From NCBI GenBank assembly GCA_015956445.1, contig WIUZ02000004.1, positions 2,108,001 to 2,172,000 of the forward strand: a stretch of DNA of 64,000 nt. The letters run 5' to 3'. This document shows positions 24,091 through 36,359 of this stretch, piece after piece. This DNA is from Thelephora terrestris. Its lineage: Eukaryota; Basidiomycota; Agaricomycetes; Thelephorales; Thelephoraceae. The stretch's first letter is position 1. Every line of letters begins with the position of its first letter. Under the pieces are notes generated by a model, which saw nothing but the letters and a program-made list of their open reading frames with translations, ran no database searches and had not been told where the DNA came from. A program made the translations under genes and the position numbers.

Positions 24091-24532
24091 TTATTTCGAA
24101 TTTTGAGAGGAACCACCGTGTGAGGGTATGTCCAGCGGCGGTGGAGGCTCCCGGAGAGGGTTCTCTTCCCGAGCTTGGTCTAGGACTTCGGTCAGACCCT
24201 TGTTTTTGATCGCTTTCTAGAAACGCGGGCGGACCCGTATGTGAGAAACACGAACAGGCGCGAAGTTTCGAATGGAACGAGTTGAAAGTAGGTAGAAGTC
24301 CTCGGAGCGGGCAGCTCACCTGAACGCATTCCCTGTAACTCTCCCAAACTTTGCCACAGTTCTGCTGGAATTCCTCAGCCTTTCGTTTCTGATAGTCCCG
24401 AGGATTCTTGTCCTTCTCGCGCTGCTCATGTACAGTGAGAGTTGGTTCTAGGTACCCGGCGAACCAGGCGTTGAAACAGGAATCATATGCATGCTTCAGA
24501 GGAGTGCACTCTGGTGACAGAGAATGGGCCAT
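24091..24532 (-). CDS. MDM35: MDM35/TRIAP1 family intermembrane-space protein
   Basis: Small twin CX9C protein of the mitochondrial intermembrane space that partners Ups/PRELI proteins in phosphatidic acid transfer. The start MAHSLSPECTPLKHAYDSC and the second motif CGKVWESYREC give two C-x9-C pairs; NAWFAGYLEP between them is a family signature. Exons 24320-24532 and 24091-24216 give 112 residues. The second exon reads KAIKNKGLTEVLDQAREENP, matching the conserved tail of yeast Mdm35 (IKPALDEAREEAP). The frame is open upstream of the ATG, but the extension is not conserved, so the ATG at 24532 is preferred. Confidence 0.93.
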
Positions 24533-27500
24533 GTTTTTGCACGTGGGGGATCGGTATGAACTTGTGATCAGCTTGGCGCCGCTGGAAGTTCTCCATATTG
24601 GGCATTTGAAATTCCCACGGCTCCCCGCTGTCCATAACAATGGTCAACGGTTCTACCCCCCCTCCCAGAGCAGAGGCGGACAACTTTGGATTCCTTGGTC
24701 GTTCACCAATGCCTCACGTGTTATCTTTCCGTTTCTGTGGTCTCGCGAGCTCCACTGCTTCCGCGGGTGTTTAATCCAGCTTTTTCACACTTCTCTCGGT
24801 CTCGGGGGGTCGTGTTCACCGAGGTATGGACTGCCCCTGCGTGACGCGACTAGATCGCGAAAGTTAAAAACCCCTGTCAACACCCTGCATCATTCAGGTC
24901 TTTGGCGAATTACGGAAATTCGAAAGGATCGCCGCCCAAGACATGTTCACAATCGACTAACGAGTGAAATATCCAAAGAGTCAAAAACTCGTCTCGTTCC
25001 TGACACTTACTGACCCTCGTTACGCTTGGCTTTCTACCATACCCTCCGCCGCTTTCCAGAAGACGGGCGTAGGACCCAGCAGGTCCTAGTGTGACTTCTA
25101 TTTTAGGCTCACAGGGCTTGCGACAGCCTCGCAGGACCTTTCGACCACCTAGCGACGGCTAGGTTTTGAACTCAGATACCAGCGTAGATCCAGGCACAGG
25201 GAGCCATCTCTCATCAACACATCAACCAATGGGCCTGGGGTAGGGAAGGGTCAGGGACCTTGGTGATTTTTTTTCTGCGGTGAGGCTTGAGAAAAATCAC
25301 CCTCACTGCACGAGTGACTAACACTGACCAGAGAATTTTTTGCAGTGTAAGTATGTGTACCCTGATGCCTAGTACCGGAGACACCAGAGAGAGGTCCAAC
25401 TCGTGCCGTGGTTTTTTGCGTTCAAACGCTCACTGTTTGTCGAGAGGCTCTAGCCATCTTTATTGTGAATCCTCGATCGCATCCAGGGGTCTCTCAGAAG
25501 TCAGGTCTGTGGGGGAGCCTAGAGGACAGGGGCGGAAAAATCATCGCGGCAGCTAACCCGGCTATGGGGATGAACAGGCCAATCGATGGACATCTATGGA
25601 TATGGACATGTCGTCCTTTCTAGATCGCTCGCCAAGCGCGCGGCGCAGGCTCCCTGCTACTCGTCGGCTCCTTGATTGACCCTGAAGCGCGCACCATCGC
25701 CGCACCGCGCATGCTATACTCGCCTCCAACTGCGACGACGCCGTAGACGCGATTGGATGCTAGATTCCTCGGTCCTCCAGTAGGACGTTGATCCTCCATC
25801 GTTCACGTGCATAGCTCCTCTTCTCGGTTATCATTGTGCCCCTACAGCTGGGTGCTGTTTGTGACTTGCACTGGTGAACCAGGAACGATCGAACTTTGCG
25901 CCTTGGGTCCGCCCTCTGAACCCGTGACCGCGGTCTCATTTGTCGAACGCTCACGAGCCCGCTGTGACGATCGAGGGTGACCTATTCGCTTGTCTTCTGT
26001 GCAATGATTCGGGTACTCAGACGCCCTCGACAGTTGACAACATGTCGAGAGGGTAAAAATCGGCTCATGTGCCCAAAAAATTGGGTTATCTCATATTGAA
26101 CTTCCGGTGACCACAAGGCATGGTACCCAGGCAAAAGAGGAACACTGGTACCTACATTCACCTACTTCTTTCGCCGCTCCCGGGTAACTGGACGGGGACC
26201 CTAGGAGGTATCGCGTTCATACATATGTCAAGAAAAAAAGCGACTACCCGGTTGAACGTTCAATTCCCGCGACCTTTGGATGCCGTTGAACCCTCAGCCC
26301 AAGTTCCAACGGGGTTGACTGTAGCCCCCTTCCCCTTTTAGAGTTCGCTAGGATAAAATTCAATACCACAAGTTCGAAAGGCCGGAGTGCTTGTCGAATG
26401 GAGGAACGTGGAGAGCTGTCAGCTGGGTTTGATCATACTTACCTTGACTCTGCCATTTTCGCACATCTCATTGACGACTTCCGGAGTGATATAGCGCGTC
26501 TTTTTGAATGGGTTTACGCGTCCATCATCAAATATTGATCCAGGTGGGAGTAGCTGGAGGGGGCGCAACTCACGCGAGGAAAACGTTTACACATTTTCGA
26601 CAGGTGTTGGAATCGGCAGCAGTAGCAGTCGACTCCGTTTTCCAGCTTTGCCAGTAGCGAGGGTCAAACCATGTGGTGCCACTACATCTCTAGTCCAGCT
26701 TGCGGTATCTATCTACCCCACATGCCGTGACCTTCCCAACGCCGTCGCCTTGGCTTACTGGGATCGGCGCTTGGGTGCGACTTCCCCGGCGCCTTGCGGT
26801 CCCTTTAAGGGTGCATCGTGGATCATTTGTCCAGAACTTCAAGGCTTCGAATCGTGGGGACCAGCGTCTAACTACCCAGAGACGCCTGTCGGGATGGCAC
26901 AACCTTTATCCGATCGACCTCGCTGCCCTTTGCAGTTGGCTGTGGCCCGTGGGTTCTTTGCGAGAGCGCAAGTTCAAGCGCTCATGATCCAGAAACACGG
27001 CATGTCTTGGGGTTTATCCGGAGATTTGGGGCTCCTCTGACAAGAGAACAGCGCAGTCGAACTTGGCCAGATCTAATGGGACCCTCGGGTCATGCGTCCC
27101 CTCTGCTGCTATGCCTACACCACCACCTCCCGGAAAAACTTTTCGATCCCCGCGGACTCCGTAGATACACCATCCAGTACCACCTAAATGGACTCAACTC
27201 ACAGATTTCCAGGGACGATCTCTCCTTTCCATGCCAAAAGGGTCCGAAGTGCACTGAAAGGGGGCTTTTTCAGTTTTTCCACGCTGGGCTGCCAATCACG
27301 GTTTTCTGCCCATCCCACAAGGACGCGGTCGCAGATCCGCCCAGAACCGGAACCAAAGGGGTCTTCGAAGCATGAAATATATCGAATACGTCGCGGGCAC
27401 GAGGTCGCGATTCGTTTCCCCGTATAATCTGTCCCCCAACGCTCTGGTCCTAACCCCGTTTCCGAAACGCAGAAAGAGTCCGAAGGCGCTTGTGTAGCCT

Positions 27501-30076
27501 AAGGCCCCGCATCTCCCTGTCACAGACCATCATCCCATCCTCCAACGTGTACGAGCGTCCGGTTGTTCATTTTTTCCTTTCCGCTTGCGAAGTCGGCGTT
27601 AAGCTCCGATGAGCTACTGTGATCCGCATCTCAAATTTTCTGATCTCTAGATTGCTTATTTACGTCGGCTACGCTGTGCTTGGTTTCTTGTCAACTTCGC
27701 AGTGATTTAGGTCTGCCTGATCGGTTTTGTCTCCGGTTGGGGGAAGAGGGAGGGGAGGGAAACGAGGTACGTAGAGATAACCGTGATGGCACCTTGGATT
27801 GCCGTTATCTTGTGCAATCGTGAGCTGGCTTATGATCTGAATGATTTCAATGCAGGCCACAACGTTGCGCATATCGAAGTGCGGATGCAAGGCTCGGACG
27901 CTGGTCGGTGTTCAGTGGCAGCTGAGCGAGGATTCGCCGATACGCGTTGGTTAATCGTAGTGCCACAAACAACCACGAGGTGGATATCGATGTTTGAGTA
28001 TACTTGAGGTAAGTAACTCGAGACTTCGCGTGTTCATCGTTTCTCCTCGATGTTTGTTGAGTTTGGTTGCGAGGCGAGATATACACTGATATATCGCACG
28101 TCACCCTGGAGAATTGAGCGGTTTATATAGCCCTAAGGAACCCACAGTATAGTATGTATATCGTTTTCTACCCCGGTCTTTCTTTGGAGCTTCTGTCCGG
28201 AGAAATCGCTGGGGTTCAATGGACGTTGGCTGCGTTGTGATGGTTTGCTATCCTATAGGCCGTTACAATGGTTCCAACTTGTAAACTTTTTGATCGCATT
28301 CTACTGGCTCGCTAGTTAACCTCGGGAAATCCGGGGGCCCAGTTCTTCCACTGTTTCAATATGTGGGGTCGCCAACCACTCATAATTTATGCAAGTGATC
28401 ATTGCCGCCGGTTCCCGCGAGCCGTTCGAGAAAGGGGGTACGGTGCACCTGCACCTCAGGGAATTCAGCTTTGATATCTAGCCGCGTGCCGAGATGCCGA
28501 GCCCTAGTACCACCAAGCCGAGGCTGCATTCTACAGAAAACAGTCCATCGATCGGAATATGTGCGTGTACAGCTGTAAACTGGTGTACACATGATCAGAG
28601 TGGTACAAATTTTATGTGTCTAGAGGCGATGTCGGAAACCTCAGAAGCCTGAGAATATCATTGAAATTTCCTAAATACGTGTTACCTGTATCACCCATTA
28701 ATAGATTTTACAATCTTATCATCACCACGCTTCAACTTTGGCTTTTTTTAGTTCTTTTCGAGGGTTTGTTTCCACCAGAGGGAAAAACAACATGCGAGCC
28801 ATCGACCCCGACTCCTGCAGATTGGGGGGGAGGGGGAGGGGTCACATGAGGGGGCTGCGCTTGCTGCGGAGAAACGGTTTGCAGATTGCGGCTCGTACTT
28901 AGCAGACAGGTACGAACCTCAACTTTGTTTCCGGGTGAACATACATACATAACAAGGTTCCGAGGGGGCGATGCCTCGTGTCGTGGGGCTGAGCCGTTGA
29001 CCCGCTCGGTTTTTTTTGTTGAATTGGCCACTCGCGATATACTAATCCAACTCATGGATCAGAGCGGCAACCACCCTCTGACCTTCGGTATCAGTATCGC
29101 CCACAATTGCCTCCGGTTACTGAGGCCGTTGTGTGTATCCATTGCCTCACCCAATCCTCATTGGCGGGGCGACTCCTCGGAAAGACGGAGAATGCAGAGC
29201 AGGGGAGAACCACCGATCTAATCTAATGCGGAGAAAAACTCTGCCATCGCGTCGTCTCTAGGTCTGCGTGTCAAAAGTTGGGATTCAGTCGGACGGTAAA
29301 GACGGTAATAACGAATATCTTCTACCCGGTAACCGTATAGCAACATCGTGTAAATGACACCCGTTTCGCTGCTGCATTCGCGTACCCTCGGGGACCATCG
29401 GACATCTTTTCTGGGTGATAAACGTTAACGTCCAACTTTTCAATCAAGATGATGTACGCCACCGGGTGCCTGTGGGACGTTACAGGGTGCTACCTTTGCC
29501 TTCTTTGGCACATAGGCATCTCTTATGCGTTGGGTTGGACGAAGAAAGTAACACGGTACCTCCACCGCGGAACCAGTAACTGAGACCGAATATTTTCCTT
29601 GGGTTCTGCAACCCTGGGACTGGCAAAACGATTGGAGCGACGCAAGTGGAAAAAGGTCACACAATCCAAGTTCAATCTCATGACCAAGGCTGGCCGATAA
29701 GACCCTGGAAAATTGCGACTTCGCTTGAGGTTACAGGCCACTGATGCTAAGCGCACGAAGGTAACAAGGAATCTACTCTCCAGTTATCAGCGTATCCAAC
29801 CCGTTTATCACCGTGGCTGGACGATATCGGCAGATTAGTGTAGCGGGCGGAACGCGAGAAGTCAGGGGAGTGTTCATGAGCACTGGAAAAGAGAGCCGAC
29901 TATATATCTATCAATAAACACAGGTCCAATGATACTGGTACAGTCTGTAGTGATCAACTATAGTGAGAAAACTGGAACGAACGAAAGCAAAGCGGAAAGA
30001 TCACCCGACTAAAACGCTGGAATCAATACCATAAACGTCGACGATACTCGCACAAACGAGGTCAAGATACGAGGAA
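24533..30076. other. Long gene-poor stretch
   Basis: In 5.5 kb no open frame shows a recognisable domain or a convincing exon chain. The longest open frame (26504-27040, + strand, about 178 residues) is G/S/P-rich and matches nothing I know. Base composition is mixed, with scattered short homopolymers. I see no reverse transcriptase, transposase, tRNA or clear terminal repeat. It may hold old, decayed sequence or non-coding transcripts. Confidence 0.45.
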
Positions 30077-32346
30077 TCACAGAGGTTTCCAACCATCAGA
30101 ATCGCTGACCGGGAGCTTGAGACTTTCCCGGTCAACACCCAATTTCCCTCTGCGTTCACTGCCGTTGACACCGGGGGTGTTACCTCGTGGTCGCTCATAC
30201 CCCGCTCCCCGTCTCTCGCCCGGTGAATCATCTTCGTAGCTCAGCACGCTTGCACTGTCATTATCCACGCTGGCCGTGTCTGTGCCTCCGATAAGATTCC
30301 TCTCACCTTCGTCTCCCCACACGCCAATGAGATGAGGACGCGCATCCGTGGTGTGGTCCACAAACCCACGTCTGCTCAAGCCAGCCTCAACCTTGTATCT
30401 AGCTGCGTCAAACTTCGGTTGCAGCGCAGAGAGAGTCCGTTGGAGATTCTTCTTGACAGAAGGCGCTGAATCGATTGAAGAGGCTCGACTATGAGTTGAC
30501 CCAAGAGAGACACGACGGGAAACCTTTTGGAATGGAAATTCGCCGTCGGTGGCAGTTGAGGGAACGGGTGTTGTTGTAGGTGCGTCATATGCCGAACTTG
30601 GGAGGATTTGCACACTTTCGGGTCTCGTGCGCGACCTCCGAGTTGGTAGTGGCGGAGGTTTAGGATGACCCATGGACTTGGATCTAAACACTTTCGGTGA
30701 AGTAGGCGAAAGGGGGTGAGTGGGGGAGGTACCGGCCGATGATATTTCCGGAGCCGATGTATGCAAGGGTAGTGGCTTGCGGTCAGGATGCATCGGAGGT
30801 GGCGCAATATCTGTGTGTCGCGTTGGGGACACAGAAACTTGACGTGGTTCGTCCGTCATAACGACCTCAGGGCTTCGACCTCGTTCTGGGGACCGAGGGA
30901 AGTGCGAGTTTCCCCGGCTCTTGGCCGAGTGCAAAGACAACCGGGCATTGGCGACAGATTCGAAGGACATTATCGAACCAGCAACAGAAGGGGCGGAGCG
31001 ATGAGGGCTTCGGGCATTCCGTCTCGGGGGAAGACTTGGCACACTGCGATCTGACCTCGCATCCGACACGAGGTCGCCTGAGATCGACGATTCAGAAGAA
31101 CCTGGACCCGACTTCGACGGACTGTGATTCCTGTTGCGAACGCTACTACTCTTGAGAACTTGTAGAACTCGCTCTTGGTTGAGAGTCTCTTCGACCTTAC
31201 GCTGCACGACACCAGCCCTGCTAGCTTCGAGCGATTGCTTCATCAACGGGCTCACGAGATGGGTGGGTTTGGGTGGTTTGAAAGGATTTGTAGAGAGGAG
31301 TGCTGACTTGGCAGGTATTTCCGATGAGGGACCAGGTTGCATGGTAACAGGTTTCCGAGGAGGCAAAGGAGGGCCTTTCGAAGAGAGGTCATCCTGGGTG
31401 GGTGCTCGCCTTGCAGATTTCGACCGGGACATGAATGGGTTGTAAGCAGAATAGGGTATGACAGGGGGAGTAGAGTCTAGAGCCAGAGGGTTTACATCCG
31501 GATGCGTCGGAGGCTTATTGGGGGGAAGAAATGGCAGCGAATGATCCACATCGCGATCTACGCGGTGAAACGGATTTTGATCCGAGACAGAAGTTGTCTG
31601 CGAACCACGTCTACCGGTATAACGACTCGGAGGGGGAGGTGGGGCTTGTTTAGAGGGGGATGGTGGTCGCGAGGTCGGTCGTGAGCTTGGCCGTGAAAAC
31701 AGTCGCCCGCTGTCACCACTGGGATGGGCTGGATGAGATGGGAATTCAATTCGGGCCGAGGAGCTGTGCAGCAACGGTTGGTAACGCCGCACCTTGAGTA
31801 AATGCAAGGTTCTTGGAGACACCTTTCCCATCCCTTGCGTGGGTAACTAGGCGCATGACTGCGAAAAACTGGCCAGCATTGAAAGTGTCTTGGGCGTTCA
31901 AGGTGGGGTAAAATAGCTTAAGGATCTAAGGGTGCATGAAGCGACGAAAAACTTGGCAAAATGAAGGAGAAACGTACAGCGTCTACATCCGAGAGAGGCA
32001 TGGAGGCGTATCTGCCTCGGAGCCATGCACGGACCTCCCTGGCACCGACAGATACGTTTTCGTAGTCATCAGAGAGGGGCTGGTCGTCCGCAATCAAATC
32101 GTGGAGGGCTTCGGTATAAGCATTGTACTCAAGGTCGTTCAACGCAGAGACATGGAGTGAGAGCTGCCTCATCGGAAACTGGGTGATGAGGGAGAGGATG
32201 ACTGCGCTTGGAGAAAAGTGGAATCAATGCACCGTTCGCGGGATGGAGAAGGGGAGTCGGAGTGTCACGCCCGTGACCCGGGAGTTGGCAACGGTCTTTG
32301 TCGTTTGGACGTTGACTCTGGGGTGTGTTCCAAGGAGGTTTGCCAT
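30077..32346 (-). CDS. EH-like, NPF-motif Pro-rich protein (endocytosis-like)
   Basis: I do not recognise a named family. The N-terminal 170 or so residues are spread over about three exons: MANLLGTHPRVNVQTTKTVA, then LHVSALNDLEYNAYTEALHD, then PLSDVDAILKLFYP followed by FNAGQFFAVMRLVTHAQG. The last part resembles the second EF-hand half of an EH domain. The remainder, encoded by the large exon 30077 to about 31880, is Pro/Ser-rich and disordered. It holds three NPF tripeptides (SDQNPFHRV, SAYNPFMSR, STNPFKPPK) and several proline stretches that could bind SH3 domains (GPPLPPRKP, PPPLPTRRSR). NPF motifs are the known ligand of EH domains in endocytic adaptors. An adaptor role is therefore an inference. 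The first exon join (RT/FPMRQ) is likely; the exact later boundaries are less sure. Confidence 0.72.
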
Positions 32347-32592
32347 CTTGCATAGACTGGAGGGTAGATTATAGACGCAAGGGTGCCTTACCCACCTTCT
32401 CTTTCATTCCTTGAACATATTACCCGGTCCGGATTCGCGTAGGCTTTCTGACCCGCAGTTGCCGAGTCGCGTGCGTCATATGTCCACATTCATTCCGAGA
32501 CATAATCTCCCTCGTTTGACGAGTTTCGATCTTAACCTTCATCTTCCTCTAGCTCTGGGACCAACTGACCGGTGTAGACTCCGGTCCCTCAA
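32347..32592. promoter_or_regulatory. Divergent promoter between NPF protein and UbiB kinase genes
   Basis: The two start codons face away from each other with 246 bp between. The side near the kinase is C/T-rich. No specific factor site is clear. Confidence 0.45.
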
Positions 32593-34705
32593 ATGTTATC
32601 TGGCATCCTTGCATCTGCAGTAGCCTCAAGGTCACCTCAACTCTCACGCACTGCATGGTTTCGGGCAGCCAGCCGTCTTTCCAGGCAACCTTCGTGGCGT
32701 TATCATATCCATAACAGTCGGGGTATCTCTCGCCTGACCACACGGATTACACCTTCCAGACGTGTGTCTCCTTCCATACCACCTCCACCAAAATCTGGAT
32801 GGTTAGTGAGGACTTCTCGCAGGCTGGCATACCTTGGGTTGGGGGTTGGCGCTGCTTGGTATCTGGACAAGGAGTTTTACGCTTCTACAGTGATTAGAAA
32901 TTTAAGGACGTTATGGATCGTGCGTGTTCTGCCATCTTCTCCGTACTCCGTGATTCACGCCTTGAACATGTGCAGTACTCGATAATCGCGCTTGACTACA
33001 AAATTAATTTCACCGCAGAGAATAGTGAAGGTATCCCAGCGATTCACGAGCGTGTCGCGACACGGCTGTTTGATCTTGTAACTTCCAACGGTGGTCTGTA
33101 CATCAAGATTGGTAGGTACTGGTCCTAATCAGCCACCATCGATCTAATGGACTTTCTACCGCAGGTCAGGCTATCGCTAGCAATGCTGCCGTGTTACCTC
33201 CAGCTATACAGTCAAAGTTCTCCAAGCTATACGATGATGCAGCACAGGTCCCCCTGTCAGAGGTTCTGAAGGTCTTCGAATCCCAGTTCCACAGACCACC
33301 ATCCGGGTCTGGTGGTGTGTTCGAATATTTTGACCCCGTAGCTGTGGCGAGCGCGAGTATCGCGCAGGTGCACAAGGCCAAATTGAAAGAGGAGGATGGC
33401 GGTGGTTGGGTTGCCGTTAAGATCCAGAAACCAGACGTCGGAAAACAAGTCAACCTAGATCTTGCCATGTTCCGTCTTGTGATGTGGGCCTACGAGAACT
33501 TGATATTCGACGTCAAGACGTATTTCGTCGTGGGCGAGTGATCACACTTCCCTCCTTGCGCTCACGCTGACTGGACATACTAGATTTCATCTCCGACCAC
33601 CTGCGACGAGAACTCGATTTCGAACAGGAGGCAAACAACGCTATGACCACTGCGAAATTCATTGCAAAGGAACCGAGGCTCAGAGATAAGGTCCATATCC
33701 CTCAGGTCTACGAAAAATACACGACGAAGAAGGTCATGACCGCCGAATGGATCGATGGGGTCAGAATGACTGACAGGAATGGAATCAAGCAACTGATGGG
33801 CGAGCGCATTGACGTCCCGTCTGAAGGTTCCGCCGCCAATCGCTTTCCAACCTTGAAGGGCGGAATTTCTGCCGTTCTTACGACAATGGTCGAATTGTTT
33901 GGCGCACAGATTTTCGAATGGGGTTGGGTCCATTGCGATCCACACCCAGGAAACATGATCGTCCGACCCCATCCAACCATAAAGGGGGCCCCGCAACTCG
34001 TTCTCCTGGACCATGGCCTCTACGTCCGCACAACGCCTGCATTCCAACGGCAGTACGCCATGCTCTGGAAGAGTCTCATGACACTCGACTTCAAAGTGCT
34101 TGAGGATGTCGCTTCGGAATGGGGAATAGGGGAGCCCAAACTGTTCGCCAGTGCGACGCTCATGCGGCCTGTCTCCTCGTTCAATGACAAGAACGATGAA
34201 GAGGCTGTAAAGCTGGAGAAGGAGTTTTCGGAGATGACCGAGTACGAGAGAAGCGTTGTAATGAAGAAGAGGCTGCAGAACTTCCTTGTGAATCAGGATA
34301 GGATGCCAAAGGAGTTGGTGTTTATTGCCCGGAACTTGAGGTTTGTCGTAATTCTGTTGGTGAGGCGGTCACTTATGAATGGCGGACAGGCTTGTGCAAG
34401 GGAACAACCAGATGTTCGGGTCTCCTGTGAATAGGATCAATATCACTGCGACCTGGGCTTCACGGTCCCTTGCCGAGACACAGAATATGACGTTGTCGCA
34501 ACGGCTGTGGGCTTATTACCACCATTTTATCTTCAAGTCGGTCCTCTTTTCGACTGACCTAGCCTTTTGGTATGCGAGGGCCAAGCAGTGGTTGACCGGC
34601 AGAGAAGACGAGGGATTCGAGGATGTGCTGGAAAAGTCTTTAAGGACTTTCGCGAAGGCGAATTTTGGCGTCGAGATAGCGAAGGATGCCATGTACTCTG
34701 GATGA
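32593..34705 (+). CDS. Mitochondrial UbiB/ABC1 atypical kinase (ADCK1/Mcp2-like)
   Basis: Atypical kinase-like protein of the mitochondrial inner membrane. The N-terminus is rich in R and S with no acidic residues (targeting-like), followed by a membrane segment (LAYLGLGVGAAWYL). UbiB hallmarks are all present: the KxGQ motif in LYIKIGQAIASNAAVLP, the Ala-rich loop VASASIAQVHKA, the lysine in WVAVKIQKP, the catalytic loop HCDPHPGNMIV, and LLDHGLY in place of DFG. DHGLY points to the ADCK1 branch; yeast Mcp2/Cqd2 belongs there and affects coenzyme Q distribution and lipid balance. About five exons are inferred, with joins at KIG/QAIAS, YFVV/DFISDH and NLR/MVQGNN. It lies 242 bp upstream of the LEU5-type carrier on the same strand. 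Confidence 0.9.
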
Positions 34706-34947
34706 GATACAGCGTGCCTTTTCTGCACGATTACTCGACCTAGATATCATTAATCTCGCACTTCCACCTAGATACTTAGAGTATACTAATGCCTAATTAA
34801 CCTCCCGGCACCCGCCGAGCGGCCGAGGTTTAGATCCGTTGACCGAAAAGCACATGATATCACCCGCGCTTACACGATTCTCTAGCGCCCGTATCCTCAA
34901 GCCCCGGTACGAACGGGACAAGTTTCTTTTCTACCAAGTTCCGCAAA

Positions 34948-36184
34948 GTGTCCCTCATAACACCGGATGAATTCATGAGTCCAAATGCTTCGACCACTCC
35001 TCGAGACAAGCAGAGTCTTGACTACATCTTACGTTCTGGATTTGCGGGAGGTGTAGCTGGTTGTGTCGTGTGTCCTTCCCGCTCTTGCTTCGACCTTCTC
35101 CGAACGGTCTTGCTGACTGTGCTTCCCTCTGACTAGGCCAAAACGGTAGTTGCACCGTTAGACAGAGTCAAGATCCTCTTTCAAGCCTCCAATCCGGACT
35201 TTAAGAAGTATGCCGGGACTTGGAGCGGAGCGTTTCGTGCTGGTGCAGAGATTTACAAGGAAGGCGGTGGTTGGGCTCTCTTCCAAGGCCATTCTGCCAC
35301 TCTGATCAGGATCTTTCCTTATGCCGCAATCAAGTTTATGGCATACGACCAGGTTCACCACGTGAGTTTGTTCGTTCAAAGGTCGAAGGTTCGTGTGATT
35401 TACTGTACCGTAGGTCTTGATGCCAACTCGTGCGGATGAGACGAACCTGAGGAGGTTCGCCGCCGGAGCTTTTTCCGGTGAGTAGAATGGTGGCCTTGGC
35501 TTCGTAATTCCAGGTTTGCTTAGGAGGGTGCGCATCGCAGGGACGATAACCGTATTCTTCACTTACCCGCTCGAGTTGATCCGGGTTCGCATGGCCTTCC
35601 AAACACGTAACTCAAACCCGTCATCTCCGTTCAAAGACACACGACCGACGTTCATTCAGGCTATGAGATACCTTTATCGTGAGGGAACCCCGGCACTCGC
35701 TTCCACTCATACTCCTATCCCTTCTTCATCGGCCCCACCCCCTTCGGCTACGAAGAAACTGTTTCACTATTTCCCTATCCTGAAATTTTACCGAGGGTTC
35801 ACTGTCACGATCGCAGGCATGATACCATACGCTGGGACTTCATTCTTGGTTTGGGGATTCTTGCGTGCTCGCTTCCTTCCTCCGAAGGAAGCATCTCGGA
35901 AACAGAGGACGCCAATGGCCGATCTTACGTTCGGGGCCATTTCCGGTGCAATCTCGCAGACGGTTTCGTACCCATTCGAGATCGTACGGCGGCGGATGCA
36001 AGTCGGAGGACTTACGCGACCTGACCGGTGGTTGGGCTGGTCGGAAACAGTTCGAGATATCTGGCGCGCAAATGGATGGAGAGGTTTCTATGTCGGATTG
36101 GGCATTGGGTATTTGAAGGTGGTACCGATGACCGCCGTGAGCTTTGCGGTTTGGCAGGCAGGGAAACACGTCCTTGGAGTTTGA
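34948..36184 (+). CDS. LEU5: Mitochondrial carrier, LEU5/SLC25A16-like
   Basis: Inner-membrane carrier of the SLC25 family, by similarity the CoA-related transporter. Three carrier repeats are seen: [15 protein letters not shown], then [17 protein letters not shown], then [15 protein letters not shown], each with the Px[DE]xx[RK] signature. Gly-rich helix starts [23 protein letters not shown] and [13 protein letters not shown] are present. About four exons are inferred; splice joins fall after VAGCV, after DQVHH and within FSG/TITV. The repeat-2 motif [12 protein letters not shown] is characteristic of the Leu5/Graves-disease carrier group. Repeat 2 has a Ser/Pro-rich insert ([12 protein letters not shown]). 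Confidence 0.9.
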
Positions 36185-36359
36185 GGTCGCAGATTGTTTC
36201 TAATCCATTCTGGTTCATGTTGCGGTGATTATAGTTAATTATACATAGGTAGATAGATCCATGGGGCCCTTCCATGACATACGTGCACGCACCCACAATT
36301 CATGCGCATAATCGACGGTTATAGACCCCTTAATGAGAGGGACAAAGGGAAATGGAATC

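Noticed and set aside
26504-27040. 178-codon open frame in the gene-poor region
   Set aside because: No recognisable domain, no codon pattern like neighbouring genes, overlapped by frames on both strands.
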